A stretch of DNA of 64,000 nt from Candidatus Thermofonsia Clade 1 bacterium (GCA_002794705.1 PGTK01000001.1:324201-388200); one strand, 5' to 3'; counted from the stretch's first letter, positions 1 through 9,012 are shown. The notes: generated by a model from the letters alone, not told the origin. Program-made: numbers and translations.

Positions 1-44
1 AGGTGCGGTCTTCTATCAGGGCGATGTGTGCTTAGGCGGCGGCA

Positions 45-509
45 TTATTGAGAAGCCTGTTGAGCCGTCTCATTCAGTTTGATGAGCATGTACAAGTTGC
101 CGAATTGCAACAGATCGCCCTCGCGCAGGCGATAAGCGCGATTCGGCTGCAAAAGCTGACCGTTCAGGCGCGTACCGTTCGTGCTGCCCAAGTCGCGCAC
201 GTGCAACTGACCCTCCAGCGTGATAAACTCAGCGTGCCGACGCGAAACGCCCTTATCGCGCCCGTGAAAAGGTGTGGTATCAATCTCAGGCATGAAACCC
301 TCTACCTCATCAGGGCGACCGATCACAGCGCGCTGACCCACGCTCAGACGCAATGGTACGCTGCGCTCGTCTTGCACCAGCAACGTGACCTGCCACGCCG
401 CGCTGCTCTGACCTGTATAGAAGGGCGGCACAGCAGATTGGGCTGAAGAGGCGCCTTCGCTGAGGCGCGTAGTGCTGCGTTCGGAGGCTGTATTGGATGA
501 CTCGACCAT
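45..509 (-). CDS. FHA-domain protein
   Basis: A 154-residue protein whose C-terminal 100 residues form a forkhead-associated domain: the core has RAVIGR, then SRRHAEF, then VRDLGSTNGTRLNG, the classical phosphothreonine-binding loops. FHA domains bind pThr peptides made by Ser/Thr kinases, so this is probably a cytoplasmic signalling adaptor. The first 45 residues are Ser/Thr-rich and look disordered. The start was chosen at 509 because GGAG lies 8 bases upstream; a longer reading to 587 would run to within 4 bases of the divergent gene at 591 and leave no room for promoters. No kinase gene is next to it. Family assignment is firm, the pathway is unknown. Confidence 0.85.
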   Translation of the reverse strand: MVESSNTASERSTTRLSEGASSAQSAVPPFYTGQSSAAWQVTLLVQDERSVPLRLSVGQRAVIGRPDEVEGFMPEIDTTPFHGRDKGVSRRHAEFITLEGQLHVRDLGSTNGTRLNGQLLQPNRAYRLREGDLLQFGNLYMLIKLNETAQQASQ

Positions 510-590
510 GTGTAATGCTCCGAAAATAGTGGAACTAACAGCTCCATTGTGTGGCTCTGAAGCGCTGACGATCTTACTCAAAAGCAACGT

Positions 591-1769
591 ATGAGCAACG
601 GCTTTTTTACACTTTCTAGCCGTTTCGCAATCCTTGTGCTATGCATTTTCCTCTTAGTAAGCTGCACAACGGCTGATCGTTATGAAACTGGGATACGGCG
701 CTTTGAACGCGCCGTGCCAAGCACTGTAGCGCTCTTCGCAGCGCAGCGCGACGCATGGATCGCTTGGGCAGGCGATCTGAGCGCGCCGGACCTGCATGTA
801 CAGCCGATTGGCGCAACGCAAGCATGGACTTTCCCGATCAGCGGCGCGCCCACAGACCTGCACTTATTGCCGTTAGCGGAGCGCCGCCTTGCCTTGCTCT
901 GGTTAGAGCGCTCAGCAGGCGGCGCGCCAAGCTTACAGGTCGCTACGTTGGAATCCGATGGCACGTTGCGCCGTGCGCCCTTTGAGATCGGCGCCGCACA
1001 GCGCTATACAGCCCTCCCGACGCCCACAGGCAGCATTTTGACGTTCCTGATCAACGCCGAGTCGCTCTCGATAGGGCTATTAGATCGGCTAGGGCGACCT
1101 TATGGGACAGTGCGCGTTGCTGAGGCGGCGCACATGGCGGCAGCAGCGCTTGATCGGCGCGATCAGCTGCATGTGACGTGGCTCGCGCCCAGTGACGGCG
1201 CGCTATGGCAGTTGCTCTACCTCAGTTTTGATCTCAGGCTGCTCGATCAGAGCGCGCCACGCCTCCCCGCCCCGACCCTCCTAGCCGTCTTGCGCCTTGC
1301 CGAAGGGGAGTACATCGAATCGCTGAGCGCAGGCGCAGACCCTGAGCGTCTATACATCCTTTGGAACTTAGTTAACGTGGGACGCGAGAGCGAATCAGCG
1401 CGCTTGGAGGGCTTGTCCTTTCCGCTGGAGTCGCCCTTGCGCAGCCGTCAGCTGGATGTAAGCGCGCTGCCCGCGAATCTGCGCCAAATCAGCTTGCTCT
1501 CAACCGATCAAGCGCAGGGCGGCGCGCCGACTCTGGTCGGACGCCTCGCGGATCGCAAAATCGTCTTTGGCGCCTTGGCAGAGCAAGGAGTCTTTCGCGT
1601 GCAGCAGGTCAGAGCAGCAGCAGAAGGCGAGGTCTTGAGCAACGTGATCGCAGCACTCAGTCCGAATAACGCGCTGCACCTCGCTTGGATAGTGCAGAAT
1701 CAACAAGGGAGGGCAGCGCTGCGCTACGCGGCTTTTCCGCGTCCGCAGCCTGCCGTTGCGCCGCGCTAA
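591..1769 (+). CDS. Putative lipoprotein, propeller-like
   Basis: A 392-residue protein with a lipoprotein signal peptide: a hydrophobic stretch at about residues 12-24 ends in the lipobox LLVSC, so the mature N-terminus should be lipidated at Cys25. The rest has repeated short blocks of the type LHLAW / LHVTWLAP, suggesting a beta-propeller, but no named family could be recognised. The start has no clear Shine-Dalgarno sequence. It is divergent from the FHA gene and ends in a 4-base overlap with the convergent gene on the other strand, where CTAA supplies both stop codons. Function unknown. Confidence 0.7.
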   Translation: MSNGFFTLSSRFAILVLCIFLLVSCTTADRYETGIRRFERAVPSTVALFAAQRDAWIAWAGDLSAPDLHVQPIGATQAWTFPISGAPTDLHLLPLAERRLALLWLERSAGGAPSLQVATLESDGTLRRAPFEIGAAQRYTALPTPTGSILTFLINAESLSIGLLDRLGRPYGTVRVAEAAHMAAAALDRRDQLHVTWLAPSDGALWQLLYLSFDLRLLDQSAPRLPAPTLLAVLRLAEGEYIESLSAGADPERLYILWNLVNVGRESESARLEGLSFPLESPLRSRQLDVSALPANLRQISLLSTDQAQGGAPTLVGRLADRKIVFGALAEQGVFRVQQVRAAAEGEVLSNVIAALSPNNALHLAWIVQNQQGRAALRYAAFPRPQPAVAPR

Positions 1770-2488
1770 CCGACGCGCTCCCAGCGCCCGACGCCATCAG
1801 CGCTCTCGATCAAGGCAAAAGTCTGGCGTCCGAGCGTGGTGATGAAGTGTTTGCCCGGTCCGGGCACCCACTTGCCATTGGCATCAATAAAGCCGCCCGG
1901 CTGGTAGACATAGGAGGTATTCAGGGCGAATTCAGGCGTAGTTGCCCAGCCAAGCGCCTCGCGCAAGCCCGGCGTGGTGCGCCATAGCTTGCCAAAGCCG
2001 CGACGTGGCTGGAAAAGATTTTCGCTAGGCGGGATCAAGTTCAGATCGAACTCAGGCTCGCCCTCTGCGAAAGTATCGGGATAAATGCGCCATTCGCCCG
2101 TGTTCGGGTTGCCTGGCGTGTTGATCAGCACCCAGATGACATTGCGCGTGCTGATCCAGAACATATAGCCATTCTGGAAATCCTGATGGGCAATAAAGAG
2201 CTGGGCGCGGGTCTCCGTAGGAAAGGCGCTGAGCGTCGGAGTCAGCGTTGGAACAGGCGACTCAACAGGTTGAGCGACAGTAGGCGGCTCTGTTGAGGTC
2301 GGGAGCAGCGTTGGCGTAGTCAATCCGTTAGGAGTCGGGATCGGCGGCGTGACCGTGATGATGATAGTATTCGGGTCGGGCGTGGGCGAGATGATGACCA
2401 CTAGCTGCATCGGCGGCAAGCCGCAGCCGACTAGCACCAGCAAAGCAAGCGTCATGAGCAGCAAAGCGCTGCGACATGTCTTTCGCAT
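1766..2488 (-). CDS. Putative lipoprotein with Thr/Pro-rich linker
   Basis: A 240-residue protein. Residues 1-22 are a lipoprotein signal peptide ending in LVGC. Residues about 30-90 are a Pro/Thr/Ser-rich spacer (PTPNGLTTPTLLPTSTEPP and similar), and the C-terminal 140 residues are a compact domain rich in aromatic residues (FQNGYMFWI, WRIYPDTFAEGEPEF, PRRGFGKLWR) with no family I recognise. Such lipid anchor plus spacer plus small domain designs are common in Chloroflexota surface proteins (general knowledge). It converges with and overlaps the preceding gene by 4 bases. Function unknown. Confidence 0.7.
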   Translation of the reverse strand: MRKTCRSALLLMTLALLVLVGCGLPPMQLVVIISPTPDPNTIIITVTPPIPTPNGLTTPTLLPTSTEPPTVAQPVESPVPTLTPTLSAFPTETRAQLFIAHQDFQNGYMFWISTRNVIWVLINTPGNPNTGEWRIYPDTFAEGEPEFDLNLIPPSENLFQPRRGFGKLWRTTPGLREALGWATTPEFALNTSYVYQPGGFIDANGKWVPGPGKHFITTLGRQTFALIESADGVGRWERVG

Positions 2489-2581
2489 AACAGTCTCCCT
2501 CTAACACAACAATGAAGCATCGTTCATGGCGCGGATTCTACCACAAGTCAACAGCTGCGCTCAGACGCTTGCCCTACGCCT

Positions 2582-2610
2582 AAAAAAGCCCGTCTGCGCT
2601 CAGACGGGCT
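2582..2610 (-). terminator. Rho-independent terminator of peptide ABC operon
   Basis: A perfect 10-bp stem (AGCCCGTCTG / CAGACGGGCT, loop of 4) lies at 2587-2610. Read on the minus strand it is followed by six T residues (2582-2587), and it sits 7 bases past the stop of the last permease gene. Confidence 0.9.
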
Positions 2611-2616
2611 GTGGCA

Positions 2617-3576
2617 TCACTTCAAAGATCGGGGATCGAAGGCGTCGCGCAGTCCGTCGCCTAAGAAATTGATGCCCATCACGGTCAGCATGATGAACAC
2701 AGCGGGGAAGAACCAGTAGAACCAGCTATCGAGGTAGCTATTCGCCTCGCCCATGATGTTGCCCCATGTGGGCGTGGGAGCGCGCACGCCCAAGCCCAGA
2801 AAGCCTAAATATGCCTCCAGCAAAATGGCGGCTGCCACGCCAAGCGTGGCTGAGACAATGATCGGGGCTGTGCAGTTGGGCAAGACGTGCCGAAAGATGA
2901 TCCGCCAATCGGAGGCGCCGATTGAGCGCGCTGCTGTCACATATTCTTGCTCACGCAGCGAAAGCACCACTGAGCGCACAATGCGCGAGACGCGCATCCA
3001 GCTGGTCAAGCCGATCACGAAGATGATCACGATCATGGTGCTGCTGAAGCGCCTGCCCATGAATGTGAAGTCAGGGAAGCGCGTGGGATCGGAGAAAATG
3101 CGCAGGGCGATCAGGGCGAGGAACAGCTGCGGAATGCTCAACATTGCCTCCGCAAGGCGCATGAGCAGGAAGTCCACAATGCCGCCGACGTAGCCTGCAA
3201 TCAAGCCGACCGCTGTGCCGACCAGAATTTGCACCAACATCGCCGTCACGCCGATGAACAGCGAGACCTGTCCGCCGTAGATGGTGCGCGCCAAGAGGTC
3301 GCGCCCGATCACGTCGGTGCCAAAGGGATGCTCAGCCGAAGGCGGCTGCAGCGCTCGACGTGGATCGTTGAAAATCGAGACCGACTCCGGGATGAGCAGC
3401 GAGCCGATCAGCACATACAAAAAGACGAACAAAAGCAGCAATGCGCCGAAGATCGCCATGCGATGCCTGCGCAAGCGGCGCATACTGCGCGCAAAATTAG
3501 AGACTCCCTTGACGTTCTGCTTAGGGTCAAGCGTGAGGACAGGCTTGCTCTGCAGGCGATCAGTCTGTGTAGTCAT
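2617..3576 (-). CDS. Peptide/nickel-type ABC transporter permease (DppC/OppC family)
   Basis: A 319-residue inner-membrane permease of the DppC/OppC family. Residues about 30-60 contain the first membrane helix; the conserved family block RRALQPPSAEHPFGTD-xxGRD follows, and the EAA loop is seen as YVTAARSIGASDWRIIFRHVLPN. It ends with the usual NFLGDGLRDAFDPR tail. The start at 3576 is preceded by AGGAG at a spacing of 9, whereas the longer reading from 3621 would overlap the upstream permease by 31 bases. It forms a heterodimer with the upstream permease. No ATPase genes (DppD/DppF) are found in the window. Confidence 0.93.
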   Translation of the reverse strand: MTTQTDRLQSKPVLTLDPKQNVKGVSNFARSMRRLRRHRMAIFGALLLLFVFLYVLIGSLLIPESVSIFNDPRRALQPPSAEHPFGTDVIGRDLLARTIYGGQVSLFIGVTAMLVQILVGTAVGLIAGYVGGIVDFLLMRLAEAMLSIPQLFLALIALRIFSDPTRFPDFTFMGRRFSSTMIVIIFVIGLTSWMRVSRIVRSVVLSLREQEYVTAARSIGASDWRIIFRHVLPNCTAPIIVSATLGVAAAILLEAYLGFLGLGVRAPTPTWGNIMGEANSYLDSWFYWFFPAVFIMLTVMGINFLGDGLRDAFDPRSLK

Positions 3577-3590
3577 CAGTGGAGTCTCCT

Positions 3591-4622
3591 TTATGAGTAG
3601 CGAATACGCGGATCGAGCCAAGTGTAGACGATATCGGTCAGCAGCTGGAAGACGACCACAGCAATGCTCAACACCATCAAAATTGCCATCATAACAGGGA
3701 TATCAGCGCGCTCAAAGCTCTCGATGAATAGCCGTCCCATGCCCGGCCAAGCAAAAATGCGCTCCGTGACCACAGCGCCTGCCAGCAGGAAGGGCAAATC
3801 CAAGCCGATCAGGGTCACAAGCGGTAAGGAGGCGTTTTTGAAGGCATGGCGGCGCACTACGTTGCCCTCTGCTAAGCCTTTGGCGCGTGCCGTGCGGATG
3901 TAATCCTGACTCAGCACCTCCAGCATGGAGGAACGGATAAAGCGCACATAGCCCGCCAGCTGAATCGCCACCAGACAAAAGACGGGCAGCACCATGTGCT
4001 GCAACAGACTGCCAAAGCTGCCATCGCCCGTGCCGCCCCACTTGATCGGCTCTAAGCCCCAGCGTCTGAATTGCACGGCAAAAATGTAGATCGAGAGCAG
4101 GGCGATGAAAAAGATCGGCATGGAATAGAAGAAAAACGAGAGGCTTGTGATCAGGTTATCCCAGAACGAATATTGGCGCACAGCTGAGAAAATGCCAATA
4201 GCAATTGCCAGCACCACCACAATGATGTAGGAAGGCACCATCAGCACAAGTGTCCAAGGCAGGCGCTCTTCAATGCGCGTCCAAGCGGGGCGGCGTGTGA
4301 CAAAGGATAGCCCCAGATCGCCGCGCAGCACGCCGCGCCGCGTGCCTTGCTCATAGCGCACGCCGCCGTCATCGGTCGGAATGGCAATGGGCGGCATCCA
4401 GTCGTTACCGACCAACCAAATCAAGTACTGCTCCAGAATCGGGCGATCCAAGCCCAAGCGCTTCATGATGATCTCACGATCGCGGGCGCTAGGGCGATTG
4501 CGCGATTCAGCAAAAACTGCCATAGGATCGCCCAGAGCATTGGTGAAGTTAAATAAAATGAAGCTGATGATGAACAACAGCGGAATGGACTGCAGCACGC
4601 GCCGCAAGATGTATTGAGTCAT
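3591..4622 (-). CDS. Peptide/nickel-type ABC transporter permease (DppB/OppB family)
   Basis: A 343-residue permease. The N-terminus YILRRVLQSIPLLFIISFILF is the family hallmark, followed by the periplasmic loop and an EAA motif (DYIRTARAKGLAEGNVVRRHAFKN). It ends WLDPRIRYS, as DppB proteins do. ATG at 4622 is preferred over a TTG two codons earlier, as it has AGG upstream. The next gene starts 14 bases after its stop, so the two permeases are co-transcribed. The gene lies behind an intercistronic hairpin that separates it from the binding-protein gene. Confidence 0.93.
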   Translation of the reverse strand: MTQYILRRVLQSIPLLFIISFILFNFTNALGDPMAVFAESRNRPSARDREIIMKRLGLDRPILEQYLIWLVGNDWMPPIAIPTDDGGVRYEQGTRRGVLRGDLGLSFVTRRPAWTRIEERLPWTLVLMVPSYIIVVVLAIAIGIFSAVRQYSFWDNLITSLSFFFYSMPIFFIALLSIYIFAVQFRRWGLEPIKWGGTGDGSFGSLLQHMVLPVFCLVAIQLAGYVRFIRSSMLEVLSQDYIRTARAKGLAEGNVVRRHAFKNASLPLVTLIGLDLPFLLAGAVVTERIFAWPGMGRLFIESFERADIPVMMAILMVLSIAVVVFQLLTDIVYTWLDPRIRYS

Positions 4623-4660
4623 AAGCAACCTAAGTGAAAATCATGCGTTGATATAAGCTA

Positions 4661-4686
4661 CAGAGACGGGCAAGCGCCCGTCTCTG
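4661..4686 (-). repeat. Intercistronic stem-loop
   Basis: A perfect 11-bp stem (CAGAGACGGGC / GCCCGTCTCTG, loop AAGC) lies between the binding-protein gene and the first permease gene. There is no T-run after it on the minus strand, so it is more likely an mRNA-stabilising or partial-termination element that lets the binding protein be made in excess over the permeases. Confidence 0.75.
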
Positions 4687-4707
4687 CGGCTAGGGTAGCG
4701 CTCAGGC

Positions 4708-6411
4708 TTACCGCAATTCCCAATTCATGATATCGAACCACTGGTTGCCCACGCCTGAGCCGATCCGAATCTCGCCGACGAAGCGCTTGGTGTTGTAAGC
4801 GTAGTTATCGCCGCGTGGGAACAGATTGATGAGCGGCACTTCGTCGCGCATGATCTCCTGGATGCGGTAGGCGGCGCGCAAGCGCTCTTCAGGATCGAGC
4901 GAGGTCTTGGTCACCTGTGAGAGCGAGTCCATTTCCGCATTGCAGAAGCCCGTCCAGTTGTTACCGCTCGGGTTCTCATCGCTGACGATCTGGGCGCAGC
5001 TGAGCGACTCGTCTACGGTCACGTTGGCAGGGTTGGTCAGCGCCGTATTGTTGGCAAACTGGCCGATATCGAACTGGCCTGAGGCCACGACGCCGTTGTT
5101 GGCGTAGGTGCCGAAGTACTCAGAGGCCGGGTACTTCTCAAGGATGACGCTCACGCCGACCTTGGCCAGCTGCTGCTGGATAACTGCCTGAATGTTGTTG
5201 CGCCAGCCGGCAGTTGTAGTGCTGTAGCGCAGCTCCAGCTTCACGCCGTCTTTCTCACGGACTCCATCAGCGCCGACAACCCAGCCGGCCTCATCCAACA
5301 AGGCGGCCGCAGCTTTAGGATCGTAAGGCGTCACGCCTAGCTCTTTGTTCTCAAAGGGCGAGCCTGCATAGATACTATCGGTCGGCTTAGTGGCGCCTGC
5401 CAGCAGCTCGCGCGTGATCGTCTCGCGGTCAATAGCCAGGCGCAAGGCACGGCGCACGCGCACATCCTTCAGCGCAGGATGCCCTGCCCGCGGGCCCTTG
5501 CCTTCTTCCTGCAAATTCAGCCACAAGCTCTCGATGTAACCGCCGAAGACGGTCACCAGCTTCAGATCGGGATTGCTGGCAGCTACGCGCGGCAGGTCAC
5601 CTTCGCTGACATTCGGCACGAAGTCCAGCTGGCCAGCAGCCAGGGCAGCGTACTGCGAATCAGTATCAGGGAAGAAGCGGATCAACACGCGCTTGATCTT
5701 CGGCTCGCCGAAAACATAGTTCGGGTTCGCCTCAAAGAGCATGGACTCGCCGCGCTTCCACTCGCGCAGGACGTACGGTCCGCTGAAGACGGTCGGATTC
5801 TGGTTTTCTTCAGCGTTCTCAATGGTGCCGTTGGCTTCATAGATCGGGCGGAAGACGTGCGCTGGCAAAATAGTGGACAAGCCAGGCGAGCCGATCAAGT
5901 CCTCAGGGAAGGGCTTGGGCGCGTTGAACTTAAGGCGGAAGGTGGTCTCATCGACCAGCTCAACGGATTCGAGCGCATCGCGAATGCTGCCGCCTTGAAT
6001 CATATTGTTAGCAGGGTCTTTAATCATCTGGTAAGTGAAGACGAGGTCCTCTGCCGTCAAAGGCTTGCCATCGCTCCACTTCAAGCCAGGCTTGAGCTTG
6101 ACGGTATACTCAGTGAAGTCCTCGCTGATGCCGCCATTCTCGCGCGTCGGCACTTCAGCCGCCAAGACCAGCACAGGCTCCAGCTTATCGCTGAAGTCAT
6201 ACAGGCTAGCTTGCACTAGGTCGTTAGCCCACTGCGCAAAGGCCATGGCGCTGTAGAAGCCGTTCATGCTGTCAGGCTCCTGAGCGAAGCCGACCACGAG
6301 CGTTGAGCTATCCTGAGCATAAGTTGGCGTGGCCAGGCTCATGCCCGTCAGCGCCATCACAAGGCTCAACACCAAAGCCAGAGCAAAACGTACGCGGTTT
6401 TTGATCGTCAT
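4708..6411 (-). CDS. Peptide-type ABC transporter substrate-binding protein (family 5)
   Basis: A 567-residue extracytoplasmic solute-binding protein of family 5 (DppA/OppA type). Residues 1-33 are a Sec signal peptide (NRVRFALALVLSLVMALTG, cleavage after TYA). The family signature is present: LKPGLKWSDGKPLTAEDLVFTYQ, FSGPYVLREWKRGE and RRALRLAIDRETI. The start at 6411 has AGGAG 9 bases upstream; a longer ORF from 6441 contains this ribosome-binding site and is unlikely. It heads an operon with the two permeases downstream. The ligand cannot be deduced; oligopeptides are the usual one, but sugars or nickel also occur in this family. Confidence 0.93.
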   Translation of the reverse strand: MTIKNRVRFALALVLSLVMALTGMSLATPTYAQDSSTLVVGFAQEPDSMNGFYSAMAFAQWANDLVQASLYDFSDKLEPVLVLAAEVPTRENGGISEDFTEYTVKLKPGLKWSDGKPLTAEDLVFTYQMIKDPANNMIQGGSIRDALESVELVDETTFRLKFNAPKPFPEDLIGSPGLSTILPAHVFRPIYEANGTIENAEENQNPTVFSGPYVLREWKRGESMLFEANPNYVFGEPKIKRVLIRFFPDTDSQYAALAAGQLDFVPNVSEGDLPRVAASNPDLKLVTVFGGYIESLWLNLQEEGKGPRAGHPALKDVRVRRALRLAIDRETITRELLAGATKPTDSIYAGSPFENKELGVTPYDPKAAAALLDEAGWVVGADGVREKDGVKLELRYSTTTAGWRNNIQAVIQQQLAKVGVSVILEKYPASEYFGTYANNGVVASGQFDIGQFANNTALTNPANVTVDESLSCAQIVSDENPSGNNWTGFCNAEMDSLSQVTKTSLDPEERLRAAYRIQEIMRDEVPLINLFPRGDNYAYNTKRFVGEIRIGSGVGNQWFDIMNWELR

Positions 6412-6469
6412 AGAAGCGATCTCCTTAAATCTTGTGGCCATTTTTCAGCCAATTTTGAACGCCCTCAAC

Positions 6470-6497
6470 ATATAACGAATTCGAATAGCTTTCGCAA
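6470..6497 (-). promoter_or_regulatory. Candidate promoter of peptide ABC operon
   Basis: Minus strand TTGCGA (6492-6497), 16-base spacer, TTATAT (6470-6475), about 60 bases upstream of the binding-protein start. Both boxes match the sigma-70 consensus in four or more positions. Confidence 0.5.
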
Positions 6498-6640
6498 GGG
6501 AGAGCTTGCCCGACTATGCAACTTACCAAGCCTGGCGCGCCCTTCACAGATGCTGAACGCGATCTTCATAGCTTCTTCATCACTCTCAGCCCGATCTCTG
6601 CTACGATTGAGATACCTCGGCTCAACAAGGAGTGAGAAAC

Positions 6641-7408
6641 ATGAAGAAGCATCTGGTCACGACAATCGTCCTGGCAATGTTGGTCATCTTGAGCGTGCCA
6701 ACTGCCATCAGCAAAGCGCAGGAACTGATCAGCCTGCAAGAGGCGATCAGCATCGCCCAAGGGCTGTATCCGAACACTGAGGTGGTCAAAACTGAGTTGG
6801 TACAGTCGGCGCAGACGCCTTACTACATCATCGGTTTGAGCAACGGCAAGTCGGTCTACATCAACGCCACGACCAAAGAGATCATCCAGATCACGACAAC
6901 ACAAGCGCTGTCAGTTGGCGGCCTGGCTGCGCCGCCATTGAACGTCGTGCCGCCTGCAGCACCTGTCGTGCCACCTGCAGCTGGCACAGGCGCCTTCATC
7001 AGCTATGAGCAAGCGCTTCAAGTGGTGCAGAGCCGCTTTCCAGGTGCGCAGCCGCTGGATGTCAAGCTGGAGCGCAAAGGCAGAAAGCACGGCTACGCCA
7101 CGGTTTGGAATTTCAAGCTCAATAACGGCTACGAGGTGGAAGTCAACGCCGCTAACGGCACGATCTTTGAAATCAAGCCAATGCGACGCTGGCCATACAC
7201 GATTGATCCTGCCAATGCTGCGATCAGCCAAGCGCAAGCTGAGCAGATCGCCAGCTCAAACTTCGGCGGCAGCGCAGTCTTCTCGCGCTTGAAGCAACTG
7301 GGCAGGCAAGATGGCTACGCGCTGGTCTGGGAAGTGACCTTGAACAACGGCTATCGCGTCGAGGTGAACGCGACTACAGGTGCCATCGTCAAGGTGCGCG
7401 GCTTGTGA
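6641..7408 (+). CDS. Secreted PepSY-repeat protein
   Basis: A 255-residue exported protein with a signal peptide (residues 1-26) and three PepSY-like units: about 30-75, 110-175 and 190-255. The last two share the pattern GYATVWNFKLNNGYEVEVNAANGTI and DGYALVWEVTLNNGYRVEVNATTGAI in shortened form NNGYxVEVNAxxGxI. PepSY domains are associated with peptidase inhibition or assembly of extracellular proteins; the role here is unknown. A Pro/Ala spacer separates unit 1 from units 2-3. ATG 6641 has AAGGAG at a spacing of 8; the GTG at 6632 overlaps that ribosome-binding site. It is a single-gene unit ended by a strong shared terminator. Confidence 0.85.
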   Translation: MKKHLVTTIVLAMLVILSVPTAISKAQELISLQEAISIAQGLYPNTEVVKTELVQSAQTPYYIIGLSNGKSVYINATTKEIIQITTTQALSVGGLAAPPLNVVPPAAPVVPPAAGTGAFISYEQALQVVQSRFPGAQPLDVKLERKGRKHGYATVWNFKLNNGYEVEVNAANGTIFEIKPMRRWPYTIDPANAAISQAQAEQIASSNFGGSAVFSRLKQLGRQDGYALVWEVTLNNGYRVEVNATTGAIVKVRGL

Positions 7409-7415
7409 GTGCACA

Positions 7416-7449
7416 AAACCAGGGCGAGTTAGCCAACTCGCCCTGGTTT
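7416..7449. terminator. Bidirectional terminator
   Basis: A perfect 15-bp inverted repeat (7416-7430 and 7435-7449, loop AGCC) with AAA at one end and TTT at the other. It sits between two converging genes, 8 bases past one stop and 3 bases from the other, so it can end transcription from both sides. Confidence 0.9.
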
Positions 7450-7451
7450 GC

Positions 7452-8891
7452 TCAATGGCTCTGCAAGGCTGCTTGGCGGGCTGCTTGCAGCTCGGCGGCG
7501 CGCTTAAAGGCAGTCACGATGTTATAATAGCCCGTGCAGCGGCATAAGTTGCCCGCGATGCTCTCCTTGATCTGCGCTTCATCAGGCGTGGGATGCTCTT
7601 CCAGCAATTTGGCGCCGCTCATCAGAAAGCCGGGTGTGCAATAGCCGCACTGCACAGCGCCCATCTCGATGAACGCTTGCTGGATCGGATGCAATTGCTC
7701 AGGACTCCGCGCCAAGCCTTCCACGGTCACAATTTCGGCGCAGTGCGCACGCGGCGCCGGCACCATGCACGCCATGACCGCCGCGCCATCCAAAAAGACT
7801 GTGCAGGCGCCGCATTCGCCCTCAGCGCAGCCTTCCTTTGTGCCGATTAGCTTGGCGTTCTCGCGCAATAGGCGTAGCAGGGTCTTGTGATTGGCGCCGT
7901 GCAGCGTGTACGGCTTGCCGTTGATGGTCGTTTGAATGGGCTGATCGTCATGTAGCGTGAGTTGGGAGATCGGCGCAGCGCGTCCCCTTACTTTGCCCCA
8001 GAGCATGGCGGGTGCACTGGGATAGTTGCGGCGCTCCTCGCCGCTGCGCAAGGCACGGAGCGCACGCTTGGTCAGCGTTGCTGCCATAGCAAGGCGATAT
8101 TCCGCGCTGCTGCGCACATCGCTGATCGGCGTGGTTGCTAGTGCAGCAAGGCGCGCTGCCTCAGCGATCACGTCATCACTCAGTGCTTTGCCAACTAGAT
8201 ACGCCTCCGCTTGTGGCGCGTTGATGATGGTCGGCGCCACACAGCCGAAGGTCAGGCGTGCGCTGCGGACGATCTCGCCCTCAAAGCGTAGAACAGCTGC
8301 GATATTCACTACTGAGATCGCCTGTGTGTGTCGCAATCCCAGCTTGATGAACATGCCGCGCTCATCAGCGGCAAGCGCAGGGAAGTGAATGGCGGTCAGC
8401 ATTTCATCAGGGCGCATGACCGTGCGCCGCACGCCCGTGTAGAACTGATGGAGCGGCACGCTGCGCTCCCCTTGCACTGAGGCAAGTGTGACCGAAGCGC
8501 CAAGCGCCCACAGCGGCGTGATCGTATCATTCGCAGGACTCGCCGTGATTAAATTGCCGGCGACCGTTGCACGGTTGCGGATTTGTGGCGCTCCAACTTC
8601 CCATGCTGCTTGCGCCAATGGCAAGGCATGTTCAGCAATTAGCGGACTGGCGACTACTTGGTTGTGTGTGACTAACGCGCCAAGCCGAATTTCGTCGCCG
8701 TAGCGCTGAATCTTATCTAGGTTTGGGAGGCGCGAGATGTCAATGATCGTCTCAACTTCAGGGCGCTGACCGCGCTCTAGCTCGATCAGCAAGTCAGTGC
8801 CGCCGGCGATCAGGCGCGCTTTTGCGCCGTGTTCAGCCAGCAGCTGGAGCGCCTCACTGATGCTTGCAACCGTGTAGTAGTGCTTCCACAT
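7452..8891 (-). CDS. Fused FAD-binding and 2Fe-2S subunit of a xanthine/CO dehydrogenase-type molybdenum hydroxylase
   Basis: A 479-residue protein that joins two subunits usually encoded separately. Residues 1-285 are the FAD-binding medium subunit (ARLIAGGTDLLIE near residue 26, then TVAGNLITASPANDT). After a 25-residue linker, residues about 315-470 are the small iron-sulfur subunit with both clusters: GCAEGECGACTVFLDG for the plant-type cluster and QCGYCTPGFLMS ... GNLCRCTGYYNIV for the C-terminal cluster. All eight cysteines are present. The large molybdopterin subunit, needed for catalysis, is not in the window. A minus-strand TATAAT lies about 45 bases upstream of the ATG. The substrate is unknown (CO, purine or aldehyde are family options). 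Confidence 0.92.
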   Translation of the reverse strand: MWKHYYTVASISEALQLLAEHGAKARLIAGGTDLLIELERGQRPEVETIIDISRLPNLDKIQRYGDEIRLGALVTHNQVVASPLIAEHALPLAQAAWEVGAPQIRNRATVAGNLITASPANDTITPLWALGASVTLASVQGERSVPLHQFYTGVRRTVMRPDEMLTAIHFPALAADERGMFIKLGLRHTQAISVVNIAAVLRFEGEIVRSARLTFGCVAPTIINAPQAEAYLVGKALSDDVIAEAARLAALATTPISDVRSSAEYRLAMAATLTKRALRALRSGEERRNYPSAPAMLWGKVRGRAAPISQLTLHDDQPIQTTINGKPYTLHGANHKTLLRLLRENAKLIGTKEGCAEGECGACTVFLDGAAVMACMVPAPRAHCAEIVTVEGLARSPEQLHPIQQAFIEMGAVQCGYCTPGFLMSGAKLLEEHPTPDEAQIKESIAGNLCRCTGYYNIVTAFKRAAELQAARQAALQSH

Positions 8892-8973
8892 GCGGAAAAA
8901 CCTCGCTTCCAGAGGCGAATTATCGTGAATATGTTGAGATTATAGCGAGGCAGGTTGTGAATGGCGCAGACGA

Positions 8974-9001
8974 AAAGTGCTGAGCCACTGCCCAGCACTT
9001 T
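8974..9001 (-). terminator. Terminator of the secreted-protein gene
   Basis: A 9-bp stem (AAAGTGCTG / CAGCACTTT, loop of 10) that on the minus strand ends in CTTTTCG, 12 bases beyond the stop of the next gene upstream. The T-run is short. Confidence 0.65.
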
Positions 9002-9012
9002 CGAGTCACAGT

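Noticed and set aside
5479..6219. Long plus-strand frame of 246 codons
   Set aside because: Antisense to the peptide-binding protein gene, which has clear family motifs, a signal peptide and a ribosome-binding site.
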